DNA of 64,000 nucleotides from JANNSX01 sp046348995 (GTDB lineage: Bacteria > Pseudomonadota > Alphaproteobacteria > Rhizobiales > Hyphomicrobiaceae): positions 196,426 through 260,425 of the forward strand of contig JAXMDB010000009.1 of NCBI GenBank assembly GCA_046348995.1. The letters are read 5' to 3'. The notes under the pieces were generated by a model. The model searched no databases, was not told the DNA's origin, and worked only from the letters and a program-made list of their open reading frames with translations. The translations under genes and the position numbers were made by a program. Every line of letters starts with the position of its first letter. Position 1 is the stretch's first letter. Of this stretch, positions 53,310 through 62,590 are shown one piece after another.

Positions 53310-54857
53310 ATGTCCGAGAACGTCCTCATCGTCGACTTCGGCAGCCAGGTGACGCAGCTCATCGCCCGGCGCGTGCGCGAGGCTGGCGTCTATTGCGAGA
53401 TCGTGCCGTTCTCGAAGGCGGAGGATGGGCTTGCGCGCCTCGATCCCAAGGCGGTGATCCTCTCGGGCGGTCCGGCCTCGGTGACGGAGGCGGGGAGCCC
53501 GCGGGCGCCGCAGTCGATCTTCGCCAAAGGCTTGCCGATCCTCGCCATCTGCTACGGACAGCAGACGACGGCCACCCAATTGGGCGGTGTCGTCGAAGGT
53601 GGGCACGCCGCCGAGTTCGGCCGGGCCGATGTGGAGATCTTGAAGCCGAGCCCCCTGTTCGACGGCGTCTGGACTCCAGGCAAGCGCTATCCCGTGTGGA
53701 TGAGCCACGGCGACCGTGTGACGAAGCTGCCCACCGGCTTCGAGGTGCTCGGGGTCTCCGAGAATGCGCCCTTCGCCGTCGCGGCCGACGAGAAGCGCCG
53801 CATCTACACGACGATGTTCCACCCGGAGGTCGTGCATACGCCGGACGGGGGCAAGCTTATCGCCAATTTCCTGCACAAGATCGCCGGCCTCGGCAACGAC
53901 TGGACGATGGCGCATTTTCGCACCGAGGAGATCGCCCGCATCCGCCGCCAAGTGGGGAAGTCGCGGGTCATCTGCGGGTTGTCCGGCGGTGTCGACAGTG
54001 CCGTTGCGGCCGTGCTGATCCACGAGGCGATCGGCGATCAGCTCACCTGCATCTTCGTCGATCACGGCCTCATGCGGCAGAACGAGGCGGAGGAGGTCGT
54101 TCGCCTGTTCAAGGGCGCCTACAACATCCCCCTCGTGCATGTCGATGCCTCGGAGAAGTTCCTGAGCGCGCTCGCGGGCGTCGAGGATCCGGAGAAGAAG
54201 CGCAAGACGATCGGCGCGTTGTTCATCGAGGTCTTCGAGGCCGAAGCCAAGAGGATCGGCGGCGCCGAGTTCCTCGCCCAGGGTACGCTGTACCCGGACG
54301 TCATCGAGAGCGTCTCGTTCACAGGCGGCCCCTCGGTCACCATCAAATCCCACCACAATGTGGGGGGACTGCCCGAGCGCATGAACTTGAAGCTCGTCGA
54401 GCCGCTCCGAGAGCTGTTCAAGGACGAGGTCCGCGCGCTGGGACGCGAGCTCGGGCTCCCTGAGGTGTTCGTCGGCCGGCATCCGTTCCCTGGCCCGGGC
54501 CTCGCCATTCGGATGCCGGGCGCCGTCACCCGCGACAAGCTCGACCTCTTGCGCAAGGCGGACGCGGTCTATCTCGACGAAATTCGCAAGGCCGGACTCT
54601 ACGACGCGATCTGGCAGGCCTTCGCCGTTCTGCTGCCGGTTAGGACCGTCGGCGTCATGGGTGACGGCCGCACCTACGATCAGGCGCTGGCACTGCGCGC
54701 CGTCACCTCGACCGACGGCATGACGGCGGACTTCTTCCCGATGCCCCACGATGTGCTCGGCAGGATCGCGACCCGCATCATCAACGAGGTCAAGGGCATC
54801 AACCGCGTCGCCTACGACATCACCTCGAAGCCGCCCGGCACGATCGAGTGGGAATAA
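53310..54857 (+). CDS. guaA: GMP synthase (glutamine-hydrolysing)
   Basis: Amination of XMP to GMP. 515 residues from ATG 53310 (MSENVLIVDFGSQVTQLI), with GGAGAC upstream. The class I amidotransferase has its Cys in AICYGQQTTATQLGG and His/Glu in MFHPEVVHTP. The PP-loop ATP pyrophosphatase is GLSGGVDSAVAAVLIHEA, and the dimerisation C-domain has RHPFPGPGLAIRMPG and ends KPPGTIEWE. In many Rhizobiales it sits close to guaB-rsmB; here the TspO and ATP-grasp/HDAC genes lie between. Confidence 0.98.
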   Translation: MSENVLIVDFGSQVTQLIARRVREAGVYCEIVPFSKAEDGLARLDPKAVILSGGPASVTEAGSPRAPQSIFAKGLPILAICYGQQTTATQLGGVVEGGHAAEFGRADVEILKPSPLFDGVWTPGKRYPVWMSHGDRVTKLPTGFEVLGVSENAPFAVAADEKRRIYTTMFHPEVVHTPDGGKLIANFLHKIAGLGNDWTMAHFRTEEIARIRRQVGKSRVICGLSGGVDSAVAAVLIHEAIGDQLTCIFVDHGLMRQNEAEEVVRLFKGAYNIPLVHVDASEKFLSALAGVEDPEKKRKTIGALFIEVFEAEAKRIGGAEFLAQGTLYPDVIESVSFTGGPSVTIKSHHNVGGLPERMNLKLVEPLRELFKDEVRALGRELGLPEVFVGRHPFPGPGLAIRMPGAVTRDKLDLLRKADAVYLDEIRKAGLYDAIWQAFAVLLPVRTVGVMGDGRTYDQALALRAVTSTDGMTADFFPMPHDVLGRIATRIINEVKGINRVAYDITSKPPGTIEWE

Positions 54858-55037
54858 CGGTGGCCTTCACCGGCGGGCGCATGTCTCTGACCGGCAACAC
54901 CGATTGTGTCAAACGCCACGGGTTGCAGGATTGTGACGCGGCCAAGTGCGTCGAAGCTGCCACAGTTTTGCCACGATCCGGCTCATGCTGCCGCGTTCAC
55001 GCAACACTTGCTGTTGCAACGACACGAGATTGGCTGA

Positions 55038-57401
55038 GTGCCTGAGCAACTCGACAAGGTGATAAGAAGGCTGCGCGAGCTCGCGAGCGCGCTGCAGAGC
55101 CGTTTGCTCGACGTGCCGTCCAAGCGCGCCCGTGGGGCGCCGCAGGCGGCGTTCACCCGGGCCAGCGGAAAAGCCTTCTACCTCGGCCTCGCCGTCGTCC
55201 TTCTGGCCATCGTCTCTAGCTTTGCGACGTACCTCATTCTGACGGGACTGACGCCCATCGTCCCGACCCACGACATCGTCGTCAGGGTGATGGCGGCCAA
55301 CATCGTCCTGCTCGCGGCGCTGATCGCCGTCGTCGGCTGGCAACTCGTCCAGCTGCTCAAAGCGCGGCGCCGCCAGGCGGCCGGTGCCCGGCTGCATTTC
55401 CGGATCGTCGCGCTGTTCTCGGTGATCGCGGTCCTGCCCGCCATCATCCTCGCCGTCTTCGCCTCGTCGTCGCTCAACCGGGCCCTCGACCGGCTGTTCT
55501 CGGTCGGCACCGAGCGCATCATCGAGAACTCGATGTCGGTCGCCCGAGCCTACATGCAGGAGCACGGGCAGGTGATCCGGTCCGACATCCTCGCGATGGC
55601 GACGGACGTCGAGGGCTTCGCTGGACTCTTCGCCGAGAAGCCGACCGAGTTTCAGGGACAGCTCTTCGGCCAGGCGCGCCTGCGCAGCCTGCCGATCGCC
55701 TACATCCTGGATAAGCGTGGCAAAGTCCTCGTCTCGGCGACGCTCAACGACGACCTGCCGTTCAATCGCGGCGTCATCAAACAGCTCGCGGCCGCCGAAG
55801 GCGGCGATGTCGTCATCATCAAGCCCGGCCGGACGAACCAAGTCGGCGCAGTCAAGAAGCTCATCGGCATCAAGGACACGTATTTGTACGTCGCCCGCAC
55901 CGTGAGCGGCACCGTTCTCGATCAGCTGCGGGCAACTGAAGAAAGCGTGCGCGACTATCGCGAGCTCAACAAGCGGCGCGAGGGCACCGAGCTGTCGCTC
56001 GGGCTCATGTACACGACCATCGCCCTGACGCTGCTGCTGTCGTCGGTTTGGGCCGGGATGTGGTTCGCCAACCAGCTTGTGGCGCCCATCCGCCGGCTGA
56101 TCACGGCGGCTCAGGACGTCTCGCGCGGCAATCTGGACGTGCAAGTCCCCGTCCGGCTCGACGAGGGCGATCTCGGCCACCTGTCGACGATCTTCAACCG
56201 CATGACGGGCGAGCTTCGGAAGCAGCGCGCCGATCTCGTCAACGCCAATCAGACCATCGATCAGCGCCGCCGGTTCATGGAGGCGGTGCTGTCGGGCGTC
56301 ACCGCCGGCGTGCTCGGTCTCGACAAAGACGGCCGGGTGACGCTCGCCAACCCGTCGGCGCTGCGCTTGCTCGCGCGTGCCGAGGAGGCGCTCGTCGGCC
56401 ATCCGCTGGCCGAGGTGCTGCCCGAGTTCAATGAGCGGCTCGCGACCGCTATGACCCAAAGCAAGCGAGACCGCTTCGTCGATCAGGTCGACGTCACGGT
56501 CGCCGGCACCGAGCGCAATTTCGCCATCCAGATCACCCGCGAGCCCGGCAAGGCGAGCGACCACGGCTTCGTCATCACCTTCGACGACATCACCGAGCTG
56601 GTGACGGCGCAACGCTCGTCGGCGTGGTCGGATGTCGCTCGGCGCATCGCCCACGAGATCAAGAATCCTCTGACGCCGATACAACTCTCAGCCGAGCGTC
56701 TGCGCCGCAAATATGGGCCGGTCATCCAACAGGATCGCGAGGTCTTCGACCGCTGCACGGAGACGATCATCCGCCAAGTAGGCGACCTCGGGCGGATGGT
56801 CGACGAATTCTCGTCCTTCGCCCGGATCCCCAAGCCCGTGATGGAGCCCCAGGACATCCGCGAGATCGTCAAGGATGCCGTGTTCCTGTTCCAGGTCTCG
56901 CACCCGCAGATCGACTTCGAGACCGTCATTCCGCCCGAGCCGCTGCTGATGGCCGTCGACCGGCGGCTCCTCGGTCAGGCTCTGACGAACCTCATCAAGA
57001 ATGCGACCGAGGCCGTTGCCGCGGTTCAGGAACAACCGGACCGTCCCGCGGACTACAAGGGGCGGATCGAGGCGAGCGTCACGCTCGACGACGGCAAGGT
57101 CGTGATCGGCATCACCGACAACGGCGTCGGATTGCCGAAGAAGGATCGCAGCCGTCTGGTCGAGCCCTACGTGACGACGCGCGCCAAGGGCACGGGCATC
57201 GGTCTCGCCGTCGTGCTCAAGGTGACCGAGCAGCATAGCGGCCAGCTCAAGCTCGAGGATGCGCCGCCCCGTGACGGCGTAAGCCGCGGCGCGACCGTCA
57301 AAATGCTGCTGCCGTATGTGCCGCTCGCCGCGGATGGATTGCCCGGACGGCGGCCAAGGGCGGGTGGCGATAGCGGAGCCAGCACTGGCGCCGTGACGTG
57401 A
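55038..57401 (+). CDS. ntrY: NtrY-type sensor histidine kinase
   Basis: 787 residues from a GTG. Layout: two or three N-terminal transmembrane helices (about 50-110 and 125-150), a periplasmic sensor, another helix near 320-345, HAMP (LVAPIRRLITAAQDVSRG), PAS (VLGLDKDGRVTLANPSALRL), HisKA with phosphoacceptor His in RRIAHEIKNPLTPIQLSAER, and HATPase_c with LTNLIKNATEA, ITDNGVGLPKKD and GTGIGLAVV. NtrYX responds to nitrogen, oxygen or redox and envelope signals in alphaproteobacteria. The ntrBC pair usually found upstream is absent; guaA lies there instead. Confidence 0.96.
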   Translation: MPEQLDKVIRRLRELASALQSRLLDVPSKRARGAPQAAFTRASGKAFYLGLAVVLLAIVSSFATYLILTGLTPIVPTHDIVVRVMAANIVLLAALIAVVGWQLVQLLKARRRQAAGARLHFRIVALFSVIAVLPAIILAVFASSSLNRALDRLFSVGTERIIENSMSVARAYMQEHGQVIRSDILAMATDVEGFAGLFAEKPTEFQGQLFGQARLRSLPIAYILDKRGKVLVSATLNDDLPFNRGVIKQLAAAEGGDVVIIKPGRTNQVGAVKKLIGIKDTYLYVARTVSGTVLDQLRATEESVRDYRELNKRREGTELSLGLMYTTIALTLLLSSVWAGMWFANQLVAPIRRLITAAQDVSRGNLDVQVPVRLDEGDLGHLSTIFNRMTGELRKQRADLVNANQTIDQRRRFMEAVLSGVTAGVLGLDKDGRVTLANPSALRLLARAEEALVGHPLAEVLPEFNERLATAMTQSKRDRFVDQVDVTVAGTERNFAIQITREPGKASDHGFVITFDDITELVTAQRSSAWSDVARRIAHEIKNPLTPIQLSAERLRRKYGPVIQQDREVFDRCTETIIRQVGDLGRMVDEFSSFARIPKPVMEPQDIREIVKDAVFLFQVSHPQIDFETVIPPEPLLMAVDRRLLGQALTNLIKNATEAVAAVQEQPDRPADYKGRIEASVTLDDGKVVIGITDNGVGLPKKDRSRLVEPYVTTRAKGTGIGLAVVLKVTEQHSGQLKLEDAPPRDGVSRGATVKMLLPYVPLAADGLPGRRPRAGGDSGASTGAVT

Positions 57402-57407
57402 GATTTC

Positions 57408-57427
57408 CCGCCCTCAGAAGAGGGCGG
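57408..57427 (+). other. Intercistronic hairpin between ntrY and ntrX
   Basis: A perfect 8-bp stem CCGCCCTC / GAGGGCGG with the tetraloop AGAA occupies 20 of the 49 bases between the two genes. No T-run follows. It could reduce read-through or protect an mRNA end, making ntrY and ntrX levels unequal. Confidence 0.6.
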
Positions 57428-57450
57428 AGCAGTAATGCGAGAGGTGACTG

Positions 57451-58839
57451 ATGACGGCTGATATCCTGATAGTCGACGACGAGGCCGACATTCGCGAGCT
57501 CGTTTCGGGGATTTTGCAGGACGAGGGCTACTCGACGCGGCAGGCCCGCGACAGCGAGGAGGCGTTCCAGGCGATCGAGCAGCGGCGGCCCTCGATGATC
57601 GTGCTCGACATCTGGCTGCAGGGGAGCCGGCTCGATGGTCTCGAGGTACTCGGCCTCATCAAGCGCCAGCATCCCGATCTCCCCGTCGTGATCATCTCTG
57701 GCCACGGCACGATCGAGACGGCGGTAACCGCCATCCAGCGCGGCGCCTACGACTACATCGAGAAGCCCTTCAAGTCGGACCGCCTGCTCCTCGTCGCCCA
57801 GCGCGCGCTCGAGGCCACGCATTTGAAGCGCGAGAACCGCGAGCTACGCGAGCGCTCGACCTTTTCGAGCGACATGATCGGCAAGTCGGCCGCCATCAAC
57901 CAGCTTCGCGCCGCGATCGATCGCGTCGCCCCGACCAACAGCCGCGTGATGATCCGAGGCAATCCCGGCACCGGCAAGGAGCTCGCGGCCCGCGTGCTGC
58001 ATCAGAAGTCGCTCAGGGCGGCGGGCCCCTTCGTCGTGCTGAACGCCGCCGTCATGACTCCGGAAGCCGTCGAGATGGAGCTCTTCGGGACGGAGGACCG
58101 CTTAGGCGGCCCGCGCAAGGTCGGCGCCCTCGAAAGCGCCCACGGCGGCACGCTCTATATCGACGAGGTCGCCGATATGCCCGTGCAGACGCAGAGCAAG
58201 GTGCTCCGCGTGCTCGTCGAGCAGAAGTTCCAGCGCGTCGGCGGCAATCACAAGGTCGAGGTCGACGTTCGCATCATCTCCTCGACCTCCAAGGAGCTCG
58301 AGCGCGAGATGGCCGACGGCCGCTTCCGCGAGGAACTCTACCACCGGCTGGCGGTCGTGCCGATCAAGGTCCCCTCGCTCGTCGAGCGTCGCGACGATAT
58401 TCCGCTTCTCGTCGAATACTTCGTGCGCCAGATCGCAGCCTCCTCCGGTCTGCCGCCGCGTCCGATCGGCGACGACGCCATGGCGGTGCTGCAAGCCCAC
58501 GACTGGCCTGGGAACGTGCGCCAGCTTCGCAACAACGTGGAGCGACTGCTCATTCTCTCGGGCGGCGAGCCCGGATCGGTCATCACCGCCGACATGCTCC
58601 CCGAGGAGATAGGCTCGAACGTGCCCTTTTCGTCGGGCGGCAGCGAGCACTTGATGTCGATGCCTCTGCGGGAAGCGCGCGAGATCTTCGAGCGCGAGTA
58701 TCTGGTCGCCCAGATTTCCCGGTTCGGTGGAAACATTTCCAAGACCGCGGAGTTCGTCGGCATGGAGCGCTCGGCGCTGCATCGCAAGCTCAGAACACTC
58801 GGCGTCAACTCCTCGGACCGGGGCGGCGATGTGCGTTAG
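57451..58839 (+). CDS. ntrX: NtrX-type response regulator
   Basis: 462 residues. Receiver domain 1-125 with phosphoacceptor in IVLDIWLQGSRLDG and Lys in YIEKPFKS. The AAA+ domain has Walker A IRGNPGTGKELAARVLH and Walker B GTLYIDEVADMP, but the L1 loop reads RLGGPRKVGALE where sigma-54 activators carry GAFTGA. The C-terminal Fis-type helix-turn-helix is FGGNISKTAEFVGMERSAL. The lost GAFTGA implies action without sigma-54 remodelling, as noted for other alphaproteobacterial NtrX. ATG with GAGAGGTGACTG upstream. Partner of ntrY. Confidence 0.95.
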   Translation: MTADILIVDDEADIRELVSGILQDEGYSTRQARDSEEAFQAIEQRRPSMIVLDIWLQGSRLDGLEVLGLIKRQHPDLPVVIISGHGTIETAVTAIQRGAYDYIEKPFKSDRLLLVAQRALEATHLKRENRELRERSTFSSDMIGKSAAINQLRAAIDRVAPTNSRVMIRGNPGTGKELAARVLHQKSLRAAGPFVVLNAAVMTPEAVEMELFGTEDRLGGPRKVGALESAHGGTLYIDEVADMPVQTQSKVLRVLVEQKFQRVGGNHKVEVDVRIISSTSKELEREMADGRFREELYHRLAVVPIKVPSLVERRDDIPLLVEYFVRQIAASSGLPPRPIGDDAMAVLQAHDWPGNVRQLRNNVERLLILSGGEPGSVITADMLPEEIGSNVPFSSGGSEHLMSMPLREAREIFEREYLVAQISRFGGNISKTAEFVGMERSALHRKLRTLGVNSSDRGGDVR

Positions 58840-58854
58840 AGGAAGCCACCGCTC

Positions 58855-59715
58855 GTGACCCGCATCGCCTATGTGAACGGGCGCTACCGCGCCTATGCCG
58901 AGGCCGCCGTCCATGTCGAGGACCGCGGCTTTCAACTGGCCGACAGCGTCTATGAGGTCTGCGCCGTCCAAGACGGCCGGATCCTCGACGAAACGCGCCA
59001 CCTTGCTCGCCTCGAGCGCTCGCTCGCCAAGCTGTCGATGCCTATGCCGGCCTCCACTGCCGCGCTGAAGCGCATCATCCGCGAGGTCATTCGCCGGAAC
59101 CGCGTTGAGGACGGCGCGGTGTATCTCCAGGTGAGCCGGGGGAGCACACGCCGCGAGTTCGTCTTTCCCGCCAAGGACACGCCGCAAACGGTCGTGTGTC
59201 TTGCTCGCTCGCACGATCCAGCCAAGCTCGTGGCGTCGGCCGAGACGGGTGTCGCCGTCATCACCGCCCCCGACGAGCGCTGGGCGCGGGTCGACATCAA
59301 GACGACGCAGCTGCTGGCGTCCGTTCTCGCCAAGGAGACGGCCAAGGCGCAGGGCGCCAAAGAGGCCTGGCTCGTCGACCGGGACGGCAACGTGACCGAG
59401 GGCGCGTCTAGCAACGCCTGGATCGTGACCAAGACGGGCCGCCTCGTTACGCGCGCGCTCGACGGACATATCCTGCCGGGCGTCACCCGCAGCGTCGTCG
59501 TGGATCTGGCCGCCCGCCTGCAGCTGACCATCGAGGAGCGCGTCTTCACGGTGGCGGAGGCCGCTGCGGCAACCGAGGCATTCCTCACCAGCGCCAGCAA
59601 TCTGGTCATGCCGGTGACCCGGATCGACGGCAAGCCGGTGGGCGACGGCAAGCCGGGCCGGTTCTCTCGCCAGCTCAGGGAGGCCTTCCTCTCGGCTGCC
59701 GAGCAGACATGTTGA
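58855..59715 (+). CDS. D-amino acid aminotransferase (class IV PLP)
   Basis: 286 residues from GTG 58855. Fold-type IV transaminase: YVNGRYRAYAEAAVHVEDRG start (the segment VHVEDRGFQLADSVYE is typical), the PLP lysine in RVDIKTTQLLASVLA, and NVTEGASSNAWIV. It interconverts D-alanine and D-glutamate with keto acids to feed peptidoglycan. It is placed between ntrX and hfq with 15 bases after ntrX, a neighbourhood I recall from other Rhizobiales. Confidence 0.93.
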   Translation: MTRIAYVNGRYRAYAEAAVHVEDRGFQLADSVYEVCAVQDGRILDETRHLARLERSLAKLSMPMPASTAALKRIIREVIRRNRVEDGAVYLQVSRGSTRREFVFPAKDTPQTVVCLARSHDPAKLVASAETGVAVITAPDERWARVDIKTTQLLASVLAKETAKAQGAKEAWLVDRDGNVTEGASSNAWIVTKTGRLVTRALDGHILPGVTRSVVVDLAARLQLTIEERVFTVAEAAAATEAFLTSASNLVMPVTRIDGKPVGDGKPGRFSRQLREAFLSAAEQTC

Positions 59716-59802
59716 GGGAGATCAGGTGAAGTCTGGGGGTAAGTGTGGTAGTAAGCAACTTCGGAACGAAGAAAAGCCAATAACAGTGACGGATAACAAA
59801 AC

Positions 59803-60057
59803 ATGGCTGCCGAAAAACCTCAAAGCCTCCAAGACACGTTCCTCAACCACGTCCGCAAGCAGAAGACCCCGCTGACGATCTTTTTGGTCAACGGCGTGAA
59901 GCTGCAAGGCGTCGTCACCTGGTTCGATAACTTCTGCGTGCTGCTCCGCCGCGACGGACACTCACAGCTCGTCTATAAGCATGCGATCTCGACGATCATG
60001 CCGGGTGCACCGGTCAACCTGTTCGACGCCGAGACGGTCGACGGACCCGCTGGCTGA
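59803..60057 (+). CDS. hfq: RNA chaperone Hfq
   Basis: 84 residues. Sm1 motif QDTFLNHVRKQKTPLTIFLV and Sm2 motif YKHAISTI are intact, with the proximal-face lysine region YKHAI. The protein ends shortly after the core (NLFDAETVDGPAG), as in other alphaproteobacteria that lack the long C-terminal tail. It promotes small RNA-mRNA pairing. hflX follows after two bases, the classical hfq-hflX operon. Confidence 0.98.
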   Translation: MAAEKPQSLQDTFLNHVRKQKTPLTIFLVNGVKLQGVVTWFDNFCVLLRRDGHSQLVYKHAISTIMPGAPVNLFDAETVDGPAG

Positions 60058-60059
60058 CA

Positions 60060-61439
60060 TTGAGCGCCTCCGAAGAGCCCAAATCGGCCAAGCCGCCGCG
60101 CCAGCCGCAGTCGCGAGAGCGGGCGCCGACGCGCACCGCCGTCTATGCGCCCTACGATCCCCGGGCCCAGCGCATCAATAGCGTGGCGCGCGCTCCGGCC
60201 GACCGCCTTGCCGAAGCCGTCGGTCTCGCCGAGGCCATCGCGCTCGATGTCGTCGCCCAAGGCGTCATCCCGCTGGCGCGCCGAACGCCGGCAACCCTCA
60301 TCGGCTCGGGCAAGGTCGAGAGCATCGCCGCCGAGGTGAAAGAGCAGGAGATCGAGCTCGTCATCATCGATCAGGCGCTGACCCCGGGTCAGCAGCGCAA
60401 TCTGGAAAAGGCATTCGGCGCCAAGGTGCTCGACCGCACCGGCCTCATCCTCGAAATCTTCGGCGAGCGCGCGGCGACCAAGGAGGGCCGGCTACAAGTC
60501 GAGCTTGCCCATCTCGTCTACCAGAAGAGCCGTCTTGTACGCTCTTGGACGCACTTGGAGCGTCAGCGCGGCGGCGCCGGGTTCCTCGGTGGCCCCGGCG
60601 AGACGCAGATGGAGGTCGATCGACGCCTGCTGCAGGACCGCATCGACGGCATTCTCGCCGATCTCGAGCAGGTGAAGCGGACGCGCGAGCTGCACCGCAA
60701 AGGCCGGCGCCGCGTTCCCTATCCCGTCGTCGCCCTCGTCGGCTACACGAACGCCGGCAAGTCGACGCTGTTCAATCGGCTGACCGGCGCCGCCGTCCTC
60801 GCCAAGGACATGCTGTTTGCGACGCTCGATCCGACGATGCGCGAGGTCGTGCTGCCGTCTGGCAGAAAGGTAATCCTGTCGGATACCGTCGGCTTCATCT
60901 CCGAGCTGCCGACGTCCCTTATCGCGGCCTTCCGGGCGACGCTGGAAGAGGTCACCGGTGCCGATCTCATCCTGCATGTTCGCGACATCGCCCATGCCGA
61001 CAGCGAAGCCCAGCGCGGCGACGTCGAGAAAGTGCTCGGCGACCTCGGCATCGCTGCCAAGGAGGCGACCGCCAATATCCTCGAGGTGTGGAACAAGATC
61101 GACCTCATGAGCGAGGAGGCCCGCGAGATCGCCGTCAATCGCGCCCAGCGCGCGGAACCGCTCGCGATCCCGGTGTCGGCCGCGACGGGGGAGGGGCTCG
61201 ACCGGCTCATCGCCTCGATCGACGAGCGACTCGCCAGCCACCACGACGAGATCGTCGTCGAAGTTTCGCCCGCGCTCGGGGCGCTCGTGAACTGGCTGCA
61301 CGAGCAAGCCGAGGTGATCGAGCAGGCGGCGACCGATACGGGCGACCTGCGCCTCACAGTCCGCATCGGTGACGATGCGCTCGGCCGCCTCAAGGCCAAG
61401 ATCGCCCAAGCCGGACCGGAGCGCGCCAGGCTCGTCTGA
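60060..61439 (+). CDS. hflX: Ribosome-associated GTPase HflX
   Basis: 459 residues from a TTG two bases past the hfq stop. HflX N-terminal domain (PATLIGSGKVESIA, IIDQALTPGQQRNLE, LDRTGLILEIF), a coiled-coil with the glycine-rich GGAGFLGGPGETQ segment, and a G domain with G1 GYTNAGKST, G3 DTVGF and G4 NKID. HflX splits stalled ribosomes under stress. No in-frame ATG lies close by; the upstream GGAC is a weak ribosome site, so coupling to hfq is likely. Confidence 0.96.
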   Translation: MSASEEPKSAKPPRQPQSRERAPTRTAVYAPYDPRAQRINSVARAPADRLAEAVGLAEAIALDVVAQGVIPLARRTPATLIGSGKVESIAAEVKEQEIELVIIDQALTPGQQRNLEKAFGAKVLDRTGLILEIFGERAATKEGRLQVELAHLVYQKSRLVRSWTHLERQRGGAGFLGGPGETQMEVDRRLLQDRIDGILADLEQVKRTRELHRKGRRRVPYPVVALVGYTNAGKSTLFNRLTGAAVLAKDMLFATLDPTMREVVLPSGRKVILSDTVGFISELPTSLIAAFRATLEEVTGADLILHVRDIAHADSEAQRGDVEKVLGDLGIAAKEATANILEVWNKIDLMSEEAREIAVNRAQRAEPLAIPVSAATGEGLDRLIASIDERLASHHDEIVVEVSPALGALVNWLHEQAEVIEQAATDTGDLRLTVRIGDDALGRLKAKIAQAGPERARLV

Positions 61440-61440
61440 T

Positions 61441-61484
61441 GAGCCGGGCCAACACCTGGGAGATCCAGAGCGGTGGCCCGGCTC
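61441..61484 (+). terminator. Hairpin after hflX
   Basis: GAGCCGGGCCA (61441-61451) pairs perfectly with TGGCCCGGCTC (61474-61484). The 22-base loop itself holds CTGG/CCAG. It begins one base after the hflX stop and lies between convergent hflX and mazG. No T-run follows, so termination efficiency is uncertain. Confidence 0.55.
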
Positions 61485-61627
61485 GCGCCTCCGCCGGAGA
61501 CTGGCGGCACTGGCGGGGAGGGGCGGGTGCTGCCGCGATTGGGGAGAGTGCAGGCATCCCGCATGCAATGATGCTAAGCGGGATCGAGCTCAGTCCACAT
61601 CATCAGAATTGATGAGACGACAGCGTT

Positions 61628-62482
61628 TCAGCGGACCTTACGGTCCCGCTCGTGGGCCTTCGCCTCGTTCCAGAGCGCATCCATCTCGGACAGATCGGAT
61701 TGCGTGGGCGTGCGGCCATCCTCAGCCAACCGCGCCTCGATGTGGGCGAAGCGGCGGCGGAATTTGTCGTTGGCCGACCTGAGGCTCGTCTCCGGGTCGA
61801 TGTCGAGATGGCGAGCCACGTTGGCAACGACGAAGAGCAGATCGCCGAGCTCCTCGGCGATCGCCGCGCGATCGGCCACCCCGGCGGCCACAGGCCCGCG
61901 AGGATCAGCTGGTTTGGCAACGGCCTCGAGCTCCGCGATCTCCTCCTTGAGCTTGTCGAACACAGGCTCGAGCGAGGGCCAGTCGAAGCCGACGCGCGCA
62001 GCTTTGCTCTGCAACTTGACCGCACGGGTGAGGGCTGGCAGCGCCACCGGCACGCCAAAGAGCACCGAGAGCGGCTCGTCCATCTTCCGGCTCGTCGTCT
62101 CCTGCGCCTTGATCCTCTCCCAAAACCCCTTGGCGACACCCGCCGAGCGGGCGGCCTCGTCGCCGAAGACATGCGGATGCCGCCGGATCATCTTCTGCGC
62201 AATGCCATCGACCACGTCGTCGAGCGCGAACACGCCCTGCTCCTCCGCCATGCGAGAGTGATAGACGACCTGGAGCAGGAGATCGCCGAGCTCTTCTTTC
62301 AGATGCGCAAGATCGTCCTGTGCGATGGCGTCGGCGACCTCGTAAGCCTCCTCGATCGTGTAGGGGGCTATGGTCGCGAAGGTCTGCTCGAGATCCCACG
62401 GGCAGCCAGTGACCGGCGTCCTGAGCGCGCCCATGACGGCGACCAGGTCGGCAAGGGTCTTCTTCTTCGGCGCATCGGTCAT
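61628..62482 (-). CDS. mazG: Nucleoside triphosphate pyrophosphohydrolase MazG
   Basis: 284 residues from ATG 62482 (MTDAPKKKTLADLVAVM). The frame stays open upstream, but that part is antisense shadow of the neighbouring gene. Two MazG repeats: CPWDLEQTFATIAPYTIEEA then LKEELGDLLLQVVYH, and RVGFDWPSLEPVFDKLKEE then AIAEELGDLLFVVAN, each with the ExxE..ExxD metal site. It hydrolyses (d)NTPs to monophosphates and lowers ppGpp in stress. Convergent with hflX, a common alphaproteobacterial arrangement. Confidence 0.95.
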   Translation of the reverse strand: MTDAPKKKTLADLVAVMGALRTPVTGCPWDLEQTFATIAPYTIEEAYEVADAIAQDDLAHLKEELGDLLLQVVYHSRMAEEQGVFALDDVVDGIAQKMIRRHPHVFGDEAARSAGVAKGFWERIKAQETTSRKMDEPLSVLFGVPVALPALTRAVKLQSKAARVGFDWPSLEPVFDKLKEEIAELEAVAKPADPRGPVAAGVADRAAIAEELGDLLFVVANVARHLDIDPETSLRSANDKFRRRFAHIEARLAEDGRTPTQSDLSEMDALWNEAKAHERDRKVR

Positions 62483-62590
62483 GGGGATCTCCGTCGCGAT
62501 CTGGTGCTCCCCTACGCTACTCGACGGACCACGGGAAGAGGGGAGTGGTGTCACGCTTCCGCCGCCATAGGCAGCGCGGACCGTGCTACA

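Noticed and set aside
54909..56684. Minus-strand open frame opposite ntrY
   Set aside because: Antisense of a complete histidine kinase gene, with a repetitive Asp/Arg/His composition.
61652..62590. Long upstream extension of the unknown membrane protein frame
   Set aside because: It is the antisense of mazG. The plausible start is the ATG at 62591.
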